This document shows positions 37,674 through 46,831 of a stretch of 64,000 nt of DNA, piece after piece. The notes under the pieces are model-generated. The model was not told where the DNA came from and ran no database searches. It saw nothing but the letters and a program-made list of their open reading frames with translations. This DNA comes from Bacillota bacterium. Lineage in GTDB: Bacteria > Bacillota > Clostridia > Acetivibrionales > DTU013. The translations under genes were made by a program, and so were the position numbers. The DNA lies in NCBI GenBank assembly GCA_023426125.1, contig JAFABI010000067.1, forward strand, positions 1-64,000. The letters are read 5' to 3'. Within the stretch, counting starts at the first letter, position 1. The number at the start of each line of letters is the position of its first letter.

Positions 37674-37703
37674 TCAAGCATACATATGGCAAGGAGGCTC
37701 TCT

Positions 37704-39635
37704 ATGGAGTACAATTCTCTTCTGCAAAGGATTGAAGACCAGAAAAACAACCGGGATATGTCGGAGAAGCTATACAGGTATTCAGGACTCATCGAGGCCA
37801 TCGATTTCTTTTCGCAGCAGTTAAACTTCGAACAGATCATCGATGCAGCCTTTGATTTCATCAATGAGCTTCTGATGGTGGAGCATTCGCTTCTGTTTTG
37901 CTTCGATAACCACGGCTATGTGCTCAAAAAGGCAAAGGGGGTTGAAACGGGGGGATATACCATCCGGAATAGCAGCAGTCTTGAAAATTTGGCTAAATTC
38001 CACGGAAACATCCTTTATGATGCAGCCGGGATGAAAAAATATTTTGAGGAAGATGTTTTGAACCTGTATAAGGTGAGACTGGTTATCCCGCTTATCGTGG
38101 AATTCAGCCTGTACGGTTTTGTATTGATCTCCAACAAAACGATGGGGGATTTCAGCGAAAATGACCATGTCATTTCCGAAGTCTTGATGAAGCTTTTTAA
38201 CACGGCCCTGAGCAATTGCAGAAGGCAGGAAGTGCTGCAAGAAGCCAATGCCAGCCTGGATGAAAAAATATTCAATCTCTTCGCCATCAACCAATCCTCC
38301 AGGGCACTGCTGAGTGAGCTGAATCTGGATGTGCTTTACAGCCTTTCCGTCGACGTTTTTTCCGAACTTACCCAGAGCTCGGTCACCGGTTTTGTTTTAT
38401 ACGATGAGAAGAGTGAGCGATATCTTTTAAAGGCTTTTAAGGATATATACCGCCGTAAAGCGGATGTGCTGCTCAGCCTGGGCTTCAACAAAGGGAACCG
38501 GGTCGATGGGAACAAGATGATTGTTGATGTCTTCGACGCACGGGACAGAGATTACTTTAACAGCCTCTTTGAAGAAGGGCTGGAAGCGCTGGAGGACCTC
38601 AAGCCGCTGTATCTGGTGCTGCTTATGAAAAACAATAAAGTTCTGGGGTTTGTGTCCTTAAGCGCCACGGTGACAGGAGCCGAATACAAAAAAAGCGTAT
38701 TTGAATTGATTGAGAGCCTGGCATCGTCCACGTTCATTTCCCTTTCCAACGCACAACTTTTCAACCAGGTGATGGAACAGAAAAAAGTCATCCAGAACAA
38801 GCTGGAGAAATTGATCAGTCTGAACAACCTCATTAAAAATATCAACAGCTCGACCCGGGTAGAAATACTGCTGGAATTGACAATGAAGACGTTAAAGGTC
38901 TCCTTTGGGGTGGAAAAAGCATTGGTTGCATTATATGACAGCGAAAGAGAAGAATTTGGCGTTGCAGGTACAATTGGTTTGGACAGGCTCCAGGCAGGGA
39001 TAAAACCAAACGGCGAATGGAAAAAAGTGTTGGAGGGCAATACGGTGGTCATAAACAGGGAGAAGGATGCAGCAAACTATTTCGGGGATGAATGGACGGC
39101 CAGTCTGGGAAAAATCTCCGGGGCCTGCATCGTACCTATATGCATCAATCGGGTGGAGATAGAGCTTTTGGGTATTCTGGCGGTTTTCATGTTTGGAAAG
39201 GACACGGTCGCCGATGAAGAGAATATTTTGACCCTTGAAAGCATCGCCGGACATATTGCGCCGGTTGTGAGCAACCTGTTTGCAATGGAAAACCAGCAGC
39301 GGTTCCTTTTGCCCAACCATATCGAGCTCTTCAAGAAAGCCCTGAAAAAGGAAATCAGCCAGGCTGCCGAGTTTTCTCTTGAGCTGGAGGTTTTGGAGAT
39401 AATGGACAGCAGGGATTTCGTTTTCAGGGGAGACGTCATTGAGGATAAATTAAAAAGCTATTTCTCAAAGATCTATCCTTTTTCCCATAATAACATCTTT
39501 GTGCTGGACAATGAGATCACAGACGATGTGGAAAACCTGATCCGTAAAATTACCGGTGTAGACAGCATCCGGGTGAAAAAAATGGTATTCGGAAAGGATT
39601 TTCGTTGCTATGCGGAATTTTTTCAGCTATTCTAG
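37704..39635 (+). CDS. Triple GAF-domain sensor protein without an evident output domain
   Basis: A 643-residue cytoplasmic protein. Three GAF-like domains can be traced at about 25-175, 195-355 and 375-535; the last is clearest (TRVEILLELTMKTLKVSFGV, then SREEFGVAGTIGLD). A 100-residue C-terminal domain follows (MDSRDFVFRGDVIEDKLKSY) that I do not recognise; there is no GGDEF, kinase or HTH motif. AAGGAGG is six bases before ATG 37704. GAF domains bind cyclic nucleotides or small ligands. With CheY and FapA upstream on the same strand and only 30 bases away, it probably forms a three-gene signalling unit. Confidence 0.75.
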   Translation: MEYNSLLQRIEDQKNNRDMSEKLYRYSGLIEAIDFFSQQLNFEQIIDAAFDFINELLMVEHSLLFCFDNHGYVLKKAKGVETGGYTIRNSSSLENLAKFHGNILYDAAGMKKYFEEDVLNLYKVRLVIPLIVEFSLYGFVLISNKTMGDFSENDHVISEVLMKLFNTALSNCRRQEVLQEANASLDEKIFNLFAINQSSRALLSELNLDVLYSLSVDVFSELTQSSVTGFVLYDEKSERYLLKAFKDIYRRKADVLLSLGFNKGNRVDGNKMIVDVFDARDRDYFNSLFEEGLEALEDLKPLYLVLLMKNNKVLGFVSLSATVTGAEYKKSVFELIESLASSTFISLSNAQLFNQVMEQKKVIQNKLEKLISLNNLIKNINSSTRVEILLELTMKTLKVSFGVEKALVALYDSEREEFGVAGTIGLDRLQAGIKPNGEWKKVLEGNTVVINREKDAANYFGDEWTASLGKISGACIVPICINRVEIELLGILAVFMFGKDTVADEENILTLESIAGHIAPVVSNLFAMENQQRFLLPNHIELFKKALKKEISQAAEFSLELEVLEIMDSRDFVFRGDVIEDKLKSYFSKIYPFSHNNIFVLDNEITDDVENLIRKITGVDSIRVKKMVFGKDFRCYAEFFQLF

Positions 39636-39797
39636 GGTTAGCTCCACGTAAGTTAACGCATTGTGCTAGTTGATGTAACCTGCTTTGTTTGTCATCTTCC
39701 CTACCAATGGGGGGTGTTTTTCCCAAACTTGCCCCGGTACGGCGGAATAAGCCATCGATGAGCATCGGAGCCTGTTGAAAAAAACATAAAACCCCTC

Positions 39798-39826
39798 TTG
39801 ACAAGCATATGCTTTTGTACTATTAT
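39798..39826 (+). promoter_or_regulatory. Sigma-A promoter of the lacI-type gene
   Basis: TTGACA at 39798-39803 and TATTAT at 39821-39826 with a 17-base spacer: near consensus. Confidence 0.8.
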
Positions 39827-39848
39827 AAATGTAAAAGGTTTTACATTT
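39827..39848. promoter_or_regulatory. LacI-type operator, autoregulatory
   Basis: Perfect 10-base arms AAATGTAAAA and TTTTACATTT around a 2-base centre directly abut the -10 box. A repressor bound here would block transcription start, so the regulator probably represses itself. A related site lies at 40909-40926. Confidence 0.75.
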
Positions 39849-39870
39849 CCGATAAAGGACAAGTGACCAT

Positions 39871-40875
39871 ATGGCAAGTATTGAGGATGTAGCAAAGGTA
39901 GCGGGGGTATCCAAAGCCCTCGTGTCACGGTTTTTGAATCATCAACCCGGTGTCGGCGAAGCAAACAAGAAAAAAATTGCCGAAGCGATAGAACATTTGC
40001 GGTATAGGCGCAACGACATCGCGCGTACCCTGGTGCAGCAGAAAACCGGCGCACTTGGCGTGGTTCTGGACTCCATATGTCAGCTGTTCTATTTTGACCT
40101 GATCAAAGGCCTGGAAATCGGCGGGCAGGAAAATGGCTATAAAATAATCTTTTGTGATTGCCAGAGTGATCCGAAAACCAAGCTTGGCTATATTGATTAC
40201 TTTTCCCATAACCGGGTTGACGGCCTTGTGATCTATGGAAGCTATTTCACGGACAATGCAATGGTGGAGGAGCTTTCCCGTGTTCGCTTTCCCTTTTTGA
40301 TGATTGAAAATGATGTGCCGGGTATCGCCGTGAATAAGGTGCTCATTGACAATTTCGGCGGTGCGAAGCGGGCGGTCAGTTATCTGTATGAAAAAGGCTA
40401 CCGGGATATCCGTACGGTATGCTGGGACATGTCCACATTTGCAGGCCGGGAGCGCTGTGAAGGCTTCAAAGCGGGATTGGCGGAATGTGGCCTTGCACTT
40501 ACGGAGAAATCTCTTTATTTTAACTCTTTGCCCTACGAGATGCAGGAACCCTATGAAATCATGGATAAATTCATTGATTCGGGGGATATGCCCGAAGCTA
40601 TCTTTTTCGGGGCGGATGTTCTGGCCTTCAGCGCAATTAAGACTTGCCGTAAAAGAGGCGTGGATGTTCCGGGGGATGTGGCTATTGTCGGTTTTGACCG
40701 TGATTACTATGTAAACGGCGATATGCTGATGCCAAAGCTTACGACCCTGGCGCAGCCGTTGTACGAAGTGGGGAAGACGGCCGTGAAGCTGCTTGCACAG
40801 GCCATCGCCAATCCGGACATGGCCCCGGGGACGGTTACTTTTCCGGTCGAATTGATTGTAGGCGAAACCGCTTAG
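39871..40875 (+). CDS. LacI-family transcriptional regulator
   Basis: A 334-residue repressor: N-terminal LacI helix-turn-helix (residues 2-50, SIEDVAKVAGVSKALVSRFL with hinge ANKKKIAEAIEHLRYRRN) and a periplasmic-binding-protein-like effector domain (60-330) with DGLVIYG and VAIVGFDRDYY segments. It lies upstream of, and in line with, an amino-sugar transport and catabolic operon, and TGTAAA-type palindromes flank it on both sides, one at its own promoter and one at the operon start. The inducer is therefore likely a sugar or sugar phosphate of that pathway. Confidence 0.92.
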   Translation: MASIEDVAKVAGVSKALVSRFLNHQPGVGEANKKKIAEAIEHLRYRRNDIARTLVQQKTGALGVVLDSICQLFYFDLIKGLEIGGQENGYKIIFCDCQSDPKTKLGYIDYFSHNRVDGLVIYGSYFTDNAMVEELSRVRFPFLMIENDVPGIAVNKVLIDNFGGAKRAVSYLYEKGYRDIRTVCWDMSTFAGRERCEGFKAGLAECGLALTEKSLYFNSLPYEMQEPYEIMDKFIDSGDMPEAIFFGADVLAFSAIKTCRKRGVDVPGDVAIVGFDRDYYVNGDMLMPKLTTLAQPLYEVGKTAVKLLAQAIANPDMAPGTVTFPVELIVGETA

Positions 40876-40908
40876 GAATCGTCGGAACAGAAAATTTTTT
40901 ATGCCTGC

Positions 40909-40926
40909 ATGTAAAACGATTTACAT
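40909..40926. promoter_or_regulatory. LacI-type operator of the amino-sugar operon
   Basis: ATGTAAAACGATTTACAT is a near-palindrome with the CG centre typical of LacI-family sites. It lies 49 bases before the first permease start. It shares the ATGTAAAA half-site with the operator at 39827-39848, supporting one repressor for both. Confidence 0.75.
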
Positions 40927-40974
40927 ATTGAAAATGGATTTCGATCCAAAAATATTTTGAGGAGGGGACCCGGG

Positions 40975-41853
40975 ATGGGCAGGAGAAAGGAAACCCTGCA
41001 TTTTTACCTTTTCACAGCGCCGTGGATTATCGGATTTCTGGCATTTATGGCATATCCGCTGTGTATGTCGTTTTATTACAGCTTCACAGTGTACAACGCG
41101 GCGAATGCGCCTACTTTTATCGGTCTTTCAAACTATTCTGCAATTTTCAGGGACGATCTGTTTTACAAAGCAGTGAAAGCCACGGGTTTGTTTACTGTCA
41201 CAAGCGTCCCCATCGGCCTCGTGTTATCCCTGTTTTTTGCCATGCTGCTCAACCGCAATCTACCGGGCAAGACGCTGTTTCGGACCTTCCTTTATTTCCC
41301 GAGTATGGTGTCGGGGGTCGCTCTCTCGCTCCTGTGGATCTGGATATTCAACCCGCAGATTGGTTTTTTGAACTATTTTCTGTCCTTTCTGGGGATCAAA
41401 GGCCAGCTGTGGTTCCAGGATCCGAAGCTTGCCATCCTCTCTCTGGTGCTGATGAGTTTCTGGGGACTCGGAACAAGTACTGTTATATTTTTAGCAGCAC
41501 TACAAGGTGTGCCTGCAACGTTATATGAAGCTGCAGTAATTGATGGCTGTGGTCCTGTAAGGCAGCTCTTCAAAATCACGCTCCCCATGATCTCCCCTGT
41601 TTTCATTTTCCAGCTGATCACCGGGTTGATCGGCGGTTTTCAGGCCTTTACCCAGGCCTTTGTCATGACCAAAGGCGGGCCCAGCTATACGACCTTCTTT
41701 TATGTTTTTTACCTTTACCAGAAAGGCTTTGCGGACTTTGAACTGGGATACTCGTCAGCGCTTGCGTGGATTATGATGGCTGCGATTATTGCAATTACCC
41801 TGTTCATTCTCAAGGCTTCCAACAGATATATCTACACAGAAGAGAGGAATTAG
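40975..41853 (+). CDS. Carbohydrate ABC transporter permease, MalF/UgpA type
   Basis: A 292-residue inner-membrane protein with six predicted helices and the EAA loop YEAAVIDGCGPVRQLFKITL. ATG 40975 follows GAGGAGGGG. It is the first gene of the operon behind the LacI operator. With the next permease and the binding protein it forms a sugar importer without its own ATPase, as usual for family CUT1 systems in Clostridia. Confidence 0.9.
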   Translation: MGRRKETLHFYLFTAPWIIGFLAFMAYPLCMSFYYSFTVYNAANAPTFIGLSNYSAIFRDDLFYKAVKATGLFTVTSVPIGLVLSLFFAMLLNRNLPGKTLFRTFLYFPSMVSGVALSLLWIWIFNPQIGFLNYFLSFLGIKGQLWFQDPKLAILSLVLMSFWGLGTSTVIFLAALQGVPATLYEAAVIDGCGPVRQLFKITLPMISPVFIFQLITGLIGGFQAFTQAFVMTKGGPSYTTFFYVFYLYQKGFADFELGYSSALAWIMMAAIIAITLFILKASNRYIYTEERN

Positions 41854-41857
41854 TGCG

Positions 41858-42730
41858 ATGTTAAAGCTGAATCTATACCCTGCCCGTTTATCCGGAATAC
41901 GCCGCATGAAGCAAACAGGCAACGTGGTCACGTTTGGCGCCCTTACGCTGATATCGCTGGTGATGCTTTTTCCAATTTACATCATGCTCATCACATCCTT
42001 TAAAACCATGGAGGAGGTGATGATGTTTCCGCCGTCGCTTTTTCCCGGGAAGATCACCTTTGAAAATTTCAGTGAGATATTTAAAACGATGAATTTCTCC
42101 ATTCTGTACAGAAACAGTTTGTTTGTGTCGGCAATGGTAGCCATCGGGAGTGTGATATCTTCGTCTTTTGTGGGATTCGGCTTTTACCGCTATAAAGCCC
42201 CCGGGAAAAAAGTGCTTTTTGCCATCCTGCTGAGCACCATGATGATACCGTATTCCGCCTTTATGATACCACAGTTCATTATGTTTATGAATATGGGCTG
42301 GGTAAACACCTTTCTGCCTTTAATCGTACCGTACTTTTTTGGCTCGGCATATATGATATTCCTTTTCAGGCAGTTTTTCGGAACCATCACCTATGAATTA
42401 TTTGAAGCCGTACGCATTGATGGCGCAGGTGAAATCCTGAGCTACTGGAAGATCGCCCTCCCGCTTTGCGGCCCGGCCATTGCAGCTGTCGCCATATTTT
42501 CCTTCATCTGGAGCTGGGATGATATCCTGGGACCGGTGATTTATCTCAACGATCCCAAGCTTTTTACCCTTCCGATTGCAATGGCAAGCTTCCGGAACAA
42601 GTATAGAATTATACCGTGGCATCAGGTCATGGCAGGCGCATTGGCCACATGCCTTCCATGCCTGCTGCTGTTTGTGTTCTGCCAGAGGTATTTTGTGGAG
42701 GGAATTGTGTTCACCGGTATTAAATCTTAG
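41858..42730 (+). CDS. Carbohydrate ABC transporter permease, MalG/UgpE type
   Basis: A 290-residue permease, six predicted helices, EAA loop FEAVRIDGAGEILSYWKIAL. ATG 41858 has AGAGAGG upstream and lies four bases after the preceding stop, so the two permeases are co-translated. The C-terminal RYFVEGIVFTGIKS is the standard ending of this half-transporter. Confidence 0.9.
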   Translation: MLKLNLYPARLSGIRRMKQTGNVVTFGALTLISLVMLFPIYIMLITSFKTMEEVMMFPPSLFPGKITFENFSEIFKTMNFSILYRNSLFVSAMVAIGSVISSSFVGFGFYRYKAPGKKVLFAILLSTMMIPYSAFMIPQFIMFMNMGWVNTFLPLIVPYFFGSAYMIFLFRQFFGTITYELFEAVRIDGAGEILSYWKIALPLCGPAIAAVAIFSFIWSWDDILGPVIYLNDPKLFTLPIAMASFRNKYRIIPWHQVMAGALATCLPCLLLFVFCQRYFVEGIVFTGIKS

Positions 42731-42828
42731 TTCATGAGGGCTGCAGCAAGGATTGCGGACCCTGTGAATAAATGCCTGACAGGCATATTTTACGAATTAC
42801 TATTTTAAGAATTAAAGGAGGAAACGAA

Positions 42829-44235
42829 ATGAAAAAGCGCATTTTCTCAACCCTGCTGGCGGCGGTGCTCATATTGGCAACCCTGTCCGCCTGCACAACC
42901 AAACCTGTGAAACCCACGACGGAATCCGAGGCACAGGAGCAATCCCCGCCGCAAAATACCGATGCTGCTGCCTCCACAGGAAGTGAAACGCTCAATGTAA
43001 TCACTGTCAATGATCCCGCCAAGCTCTATCTCAAAGACCTTATCCCGGTGTTTGAAAGCGAGAACAAAGGGATCAAGGTAAACCTGATCGAGGTTCCTTT
43101 TGACCAGTTTGACAGTAAAATTCAGACCATGCTGGCGTCCAAAACTCCTCTTGACACTACTACGCACCACGGCTGGACCGGCTTTGGCGCCCGGCTCGCC
43201 AATGGCCAGCTGCTGGATCTTACGGCGCTTATCGAGAAATATAGTTACGACCCGGCAGGAGAAGGAATCACACAGTCCCTTTGCGACATCTGGAATATTA
43301 ATGGGAAAGTATACGCAATTCCTGTATGTGCATTTCCCAGCATCCTGTTGTACAACAAGGATATGTTCGATGCGGAAGGCATCCCTTATCCGCCGGCGGA
43401 TTATGAGGACGCAAGCTGGACATGGGACAAAATGGTGGATATCGCCAGGAAGCTTACCAAAAATCCTGACGATCCGGTAAAAGCCCAGTACGGAATTTTA
43501 TGGAACTGGGATGCAGGAGGACATGAGCAGATACCGCAGTATTTCGGACACATGACCTTCGACGAAGGAACCTTTTCAAAGAATATGGGCTTTGCAGGCG
43601 AGAGTTATTTTGACAAGCCGGAAATCATTGCGGATTACCAGAAGGTACTTGACCTGACATTCAAATGGAAGGTCTGCCCTACGACGGCAATGAACGAAGC
43701 GGTAGGCGGAAACGCGTTTTTTGCAGGAAAGGCTGCGATGGTGGTTGACGGCGGATGGATTATGACTTCCACAAGCGACGTCAAATTCAATGTGGGCATC
43801 GCAGCGATACCGAATGGCGGCGGAGACGTCCGCGACGTGCTATGGATAGATCCCTACTGGATTTTCAAGGACAGCAAGGTTCCGGATGCGGCATTCAAGT
43901 TCATCATGTTCCTCACAAAGACGGATACCCAGAAGCTGATGATTGAAAAGAGCAATGGTTTGCCTCCTGCCAATATGAATGCCCTCGACGCCTATGCCTC
44001 GGTCTTCAAAAAGCTTGACCCGAAGGATGTGAAAGCCGTATATGAGGGAGGCTTCAAGTACGGTTTTGAGGGAATGAGCCATCTGATGCCGGATGCAGCC
44101 TCATTGAATACCTTGCTTACCAATGAAATGGGCTCCATGTTCAATGAAGGAAAGCCTGCTTCTACAGTACTCCCTGCCATACAGAAGAAAGTGCAGCAGT
44201 ATATTGCGGATACCAGGGCCAAATATGGCAAATAA
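42829..44235 (+). CDS. Sugar-binding lipoprotein of the ABC importer
   Basis: A 468-residue secreted lipoprotein, family 1 solute-binding type. The signal peptide ends LATLSAC with the lipidated Cys, followed by a Thr/Glu/Gln-rich tether. Binding-fold segments include YAIPVCAFPSILLYNKDMFD, FFAGKAAMVVDGGWIM and a C-terminal helix LPAIQKKVQQYI. AAAGGAGG precedes ATG 42829. The catabolic genes downstream point to an amino sugar or amino-sugar disaccharide as ligand. Confidence 0.9.
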   Translation: MKKRIFSTLLAAVLILATLSACTTKPVKPTTESEAQEQSPPQNTDAAASTGSETLNVITVNDPAKLYLKDLIPVFESENKGIKVNLIEVPFDQFDSKIQTMLASKTPLDTTTHHGWTGFGARLANGQLLDLTALIEKYSYDPAGEGITQSLCDIWNINGKVYAIPVCAFPSILLYNKDMFDAEGIPYPPADYEDASWTWDKMVDIARKLTKNPDDPVKAQYGILWNWDAGGHEQIPQYFGHMTFDEGTFSKNMGFAGESYFDKPEIIADYQKVLDLTFKWKVCPTTAMNEAVGGNAFFAGKAAMVVDGGWIMTSTSDVKFNVGIAAIPNGGGDVRDVLWIDPYWIFKDSKVPDAAFKFIMFLTKTDTQKLMIEKSNGLPPANMNALDAYASVFKKLDPKDVKAVYEGGFKYGFEGMSHLMPDAASLNTLLTNEMGSMFNEGKPASTVLPAIQKKVQQYIADTRAKYGK

Positions 44236-44289
44236 GCCTTCACTGCATTCAATCTGACCGTTGGGGAATGCGGCGGCATTACCCGACGG

Positions 44290-44436
44290 TTATAACGAGG
44301 CGACAAAAATATCCTCAGCCTGGGATGCATAGGCGAGCAGCAAGCTTTAGTTTGTGACCAGCCTCGTTGAAACTCCGCTACGGTAAGGAAATTTTTCTAC
44401 AACCGAAAAATTTCCCTTTGAATTAGGTCGTTATAA
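44290..44436. repeat. TTATAACGA inverted-repeat element, copy 2 (family C)
   Basis: 147 bases with the same 9-base terminal inverted repeats as copy 1. It keeps the GCAGCAAGCTTTAG module that copy 1 lacks but misses the GGCGGGTACCGAATTGGG module. It lies inside the operon between the binding protein and the GH4 gene, ending 10 bases before the GH4 ribosome binding site. Confidence 0.75.
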
Positions 44437-44455
44437 AAATCAGGAGGTAACAGCA

Positions 44456-45721
44456 ATGTGCGCAATGAAAATATGCGTCATCGGCGCCGGCAGTCCATAT
44501 ACACCCGAAATCCTGGAGCGGCTTTCAGAAATGCGGGAAGCGCTTCCCGTCAGCGAAATCATGCTCATGGATATAAACGAGAAACGGCTTGACATTATCC
44601 ACAGTTTTTGCGGGCGTTTTGCAAAGCAACTGGGTTTTGACGTCAGGATAACCAGGACTGCCGACAGGAAAGAGGCAATCGCGGGTTCTACCTTTGTGAA
44701 CACCCAGATCCGGGTCGGCGGAAACGAGGCCAGGGTGCTGGACGAGCACATTCCGCTGTCCATGGGTTTCGTTGGACAGGAAACCACCGGTGCGGGCGGT
44801 TTTATGAAGGGCTTGCGTACAATCCCCGCAATGCTTGAAATTGCAAGGGATGTGGAACAGCTTGCTCCGGAGGCATGGATAATCAACTATACCAATCCGA
44901 CCGGACTGGTTGCCGAAGCGGTAAATACCCATACAAAGGCAAAGATTGCCGGATTATGCGCCGGAGGATTGTTTGCACAGCAGTGGGTATCCGATGCTCT
45001 CGGCGTAAAACCCGAATCCGTACGGTATGATTTTGCCGGCCTGAACCATATGAATTTTTCATATAATATCTCCGTAAACGGCAAGCCCTTGACAGACGAT
45101 GAATTTGCGAAAGCGGCCGCACAGGTCGGAAGTGTGGACGCGGAATTGATTATCAAACTCCGTGCACTCCCAAGCCCCTACCTCCAGTATTATTATCATA
45201 CTGCCAGGAAGGTGGAGTCCATGAAGGCCGCCGGAAAAACCCGCGGTGAAGAGGTCATGGAGATTGAAAAACAGATTTATGAGGACTTTGCCAATCCGGA
45301 TATCTGCACAAAACCCCAATCCCTGGCCAAACGGGGCGGGGGAGGGTATGCTGCTGTGGCGACCATGGTGATGGACGGTATTTACAACAACCGGGATACC
45401 TGGGCGGTAGTCAACGTACCCAACCACGGTGTCCTGCCGTTTCTTCCGGAAGATGCGGTGATTGAAACACCATGCATGGTGAATGCATCAGGGATTACCC
45501 CGCTGGCCCTGGGCCGGTCGCCGAAAGGGGTGTGGGGGCTTATTGCGGCAGTAAAAAATTATGAACAGCTTGCGGTTGAAGCTGCGGTTACCGGATGCCG
45601 CGACACTGCGCTCCTTGCGCTGACCGCCCACCCGCTGGTGAAGGATTACGACAAGGCAAAGGAACTTTTGGCCAGAATGCTGGAGGGCAACAAACAGTAT
45701 CTTCCACAGTTCTTTCAGTAA
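44456..45721 (+). CDS. GH4-family glycosidase (6-phospho-glycosidase type)
   Basis: A 421-residue enzyme of glycoside hydrolase family 4, which cleaves by an NAD-dependent redox mechanism with a metal ion. The N-terminal Rossmann motif is CVIGAGSPYTPEIL; NYTNPTG and the metal-site Cys in GLCAGGL and His in GLNHMNFS are present, as is a catalytic Tyr candidate near GGGGYAAVA. AGGAGGT is well placed before ATG 44456. Most relatives hydrolyse 6-phospho-beta- or alpha-glucosides; the sugar kinase next door and an ABC importer, not a PTS, raise the question of how the substrate is phosphorylated. Confidence 0.88.
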   Translation: MCAMKICVIGAGSPYTPEILERLSEMREALPVSEIMLMDINEKRLDIIHSFCGRFAKQLGFDVRITRTADRKEAIAGSTFVNTQIRVGGNEARVLDEHIPLSMGFVGQETTGAGGFMKGLRTIPAMLEIARDVEQLAPEAWIINYTNPTGLVAEAVNTHTKAKIAGLCAGGLFAQQWVSDALGVKPESVRYDFAGLNHMNFSYNISVNGKPLTDDEFAKAAAQVGSVDAELIIKLRALPSPYLQYYYHTARKVESMKAAGKTRGEEVMEIEKQIYEDFANPDICTKPQSLAKRGGGGYAAVATMVMDGIYNNRDTWAVVNVPNHGVLPFLPEDAVIETPCMVNASGITPLALGRSPKGVWGLIAAVKNYEQLAVEAAVTGCRDTALLALTAHPLVKDYDKAKELLARMLEGNKQYLPQFFQ

Positions 45722-45763
45722 AATACTACCGGTCCCTCCGGGTTTGGGAAAAGAGAATAACTT

Positions 45764-46831
45764 ATGAAATATTATTTGGGAATAGATCAAGGCGGTACGA
45801 AAACCGCTGCCCTTATATGCGATGAAAACGGCAGGATTTTAGGCGCCGCAAGGGATCAAGGACTTGTCACGACTTATTTAAACGATACGGATGAAATATA
45901 TATAAAAAACATGCGGTCCGCGGCAGATACTGCTCTTTCCATGGCCGGACTGTCTCTTGCGGAGGTCACGGCGGTATGTGGGTGTTTGAACGGTGCAGAT
46001 TGGGATTTTGAATACCCTACGCTGAAGGACAACCTTTCCAGAGCAATGTCCTGTGAGGACACCATCGTGCTTAACGACTGTATCGGAGCGATGCGGGGCG
46101 GCAGCGCCGGCAGGGAATGTGCGGTAATCTGTGCAGGAACCGGCTTGAATGCCGCCGTCCGCTGTAAAGACGGCAGGGAGATCATCTACGGCTATTTTGT
46201 CGATACGGCGGATCAGGGCGGCAGTGCATTAGGGCATATGACCCTGCGCAAGGTGATGGATTCGTACCTCGGCCTTTGCGGCAATACTTTGCTTTCACAG
46301 CTTGTCGTCGAGTACACCGGACATGAAACGGCCCGGCAACTGCTCACCGATCTGTCGATGAACAGGTACAGGCTGGAGAACAAAGAACTGGTTGACTGTC
46401 TGTTGACCGCTTACCGCAGCGGCGACAGGGAAGCCGCCGTCATCGTGGATGAATTTGCAAAAAGTGTATCGAGGTATGTGGTCGCAGGGCTGAAACGTTT
46501 TGAAATGCTGGACCGTCCGGTGGAGGTCGTGTTTTCCGGCGGAGTGTTAAAGGATGATGGCACTTTGCTTTCGAAGGCTATCATGGAGTACATCCGGCAG
46601 GGGGCTCCTGCTGCTGTTGGCGTGGATGCCCGGTATGAACCTGTGTGCGGTGCGGCGCTTACGCTCCTGGACAGGCATTATGGGATGAAAATACCATCCG
46701 GGGTTATGGAAGAGTTTGACAGAAGCGCCGCTAAGCTGGGACTTGTGCGGAATCTCTCGCTGAAGCCCTTATGCATGCCCCCATTGGAAATTGAAAGGAA
46801 GGTTGACCATGAATATTGTGATAACGGATGA
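45764..46831 (+). CDS. BadF/BadG-type sugar kinase, probable N-acetylglucosamine kinase
   Basis: A 355-residue ASKHA-fold kinase: phosphate-binding GIDQGGTKTAALI at the N-terminus, NDCIGAMRGG (catalytic Asp region), VICAGTGLNAAV and a second phosphate loop VVFSGGVLKDDG. The family includes NagK-like amino-sugar kinases, fitting the deaminase gene that follows. The last 20 residues (from LCMPPLEIERK) are encoded partly by a 21-base sequence also found in intergenic DNA at 62088, so the C-terminus may have been remodelled by a repeat. The 3' end overlaps the next gene by 23 bases. Confidence 0.82.
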   Translation: MKYYLGIDQGGTKTAALICDENGRILGAARDQGLVTTYLNDTDEIYIKNMRSAADTALSMAGLSLAEVTAVCGCLNGADWDFEYPTLKDNLSRAMSCEDTIVLNDCIGAMRGGSAGRECAVICAGTGLNAAVRCKDGREIIYGYFVDTADQGGSALGHMTLRKVMDSYLGLCGNTLLSQLVVEYTGHETARQLLTDLSMNRYRLENKELVDCLLTAYRSGDREAAVIVDEFAKSVSRYVVAGLKRFEMLDRPVEVVFSGGVLKDDGTLLSKAIMEYIRQGAPAAVGVDARYEPVCGAALTLLDRHYGMKIPSGVMEEFDRSAAKLGLVRNLSLKPLCMPPLEIERKVDHEYCDNG

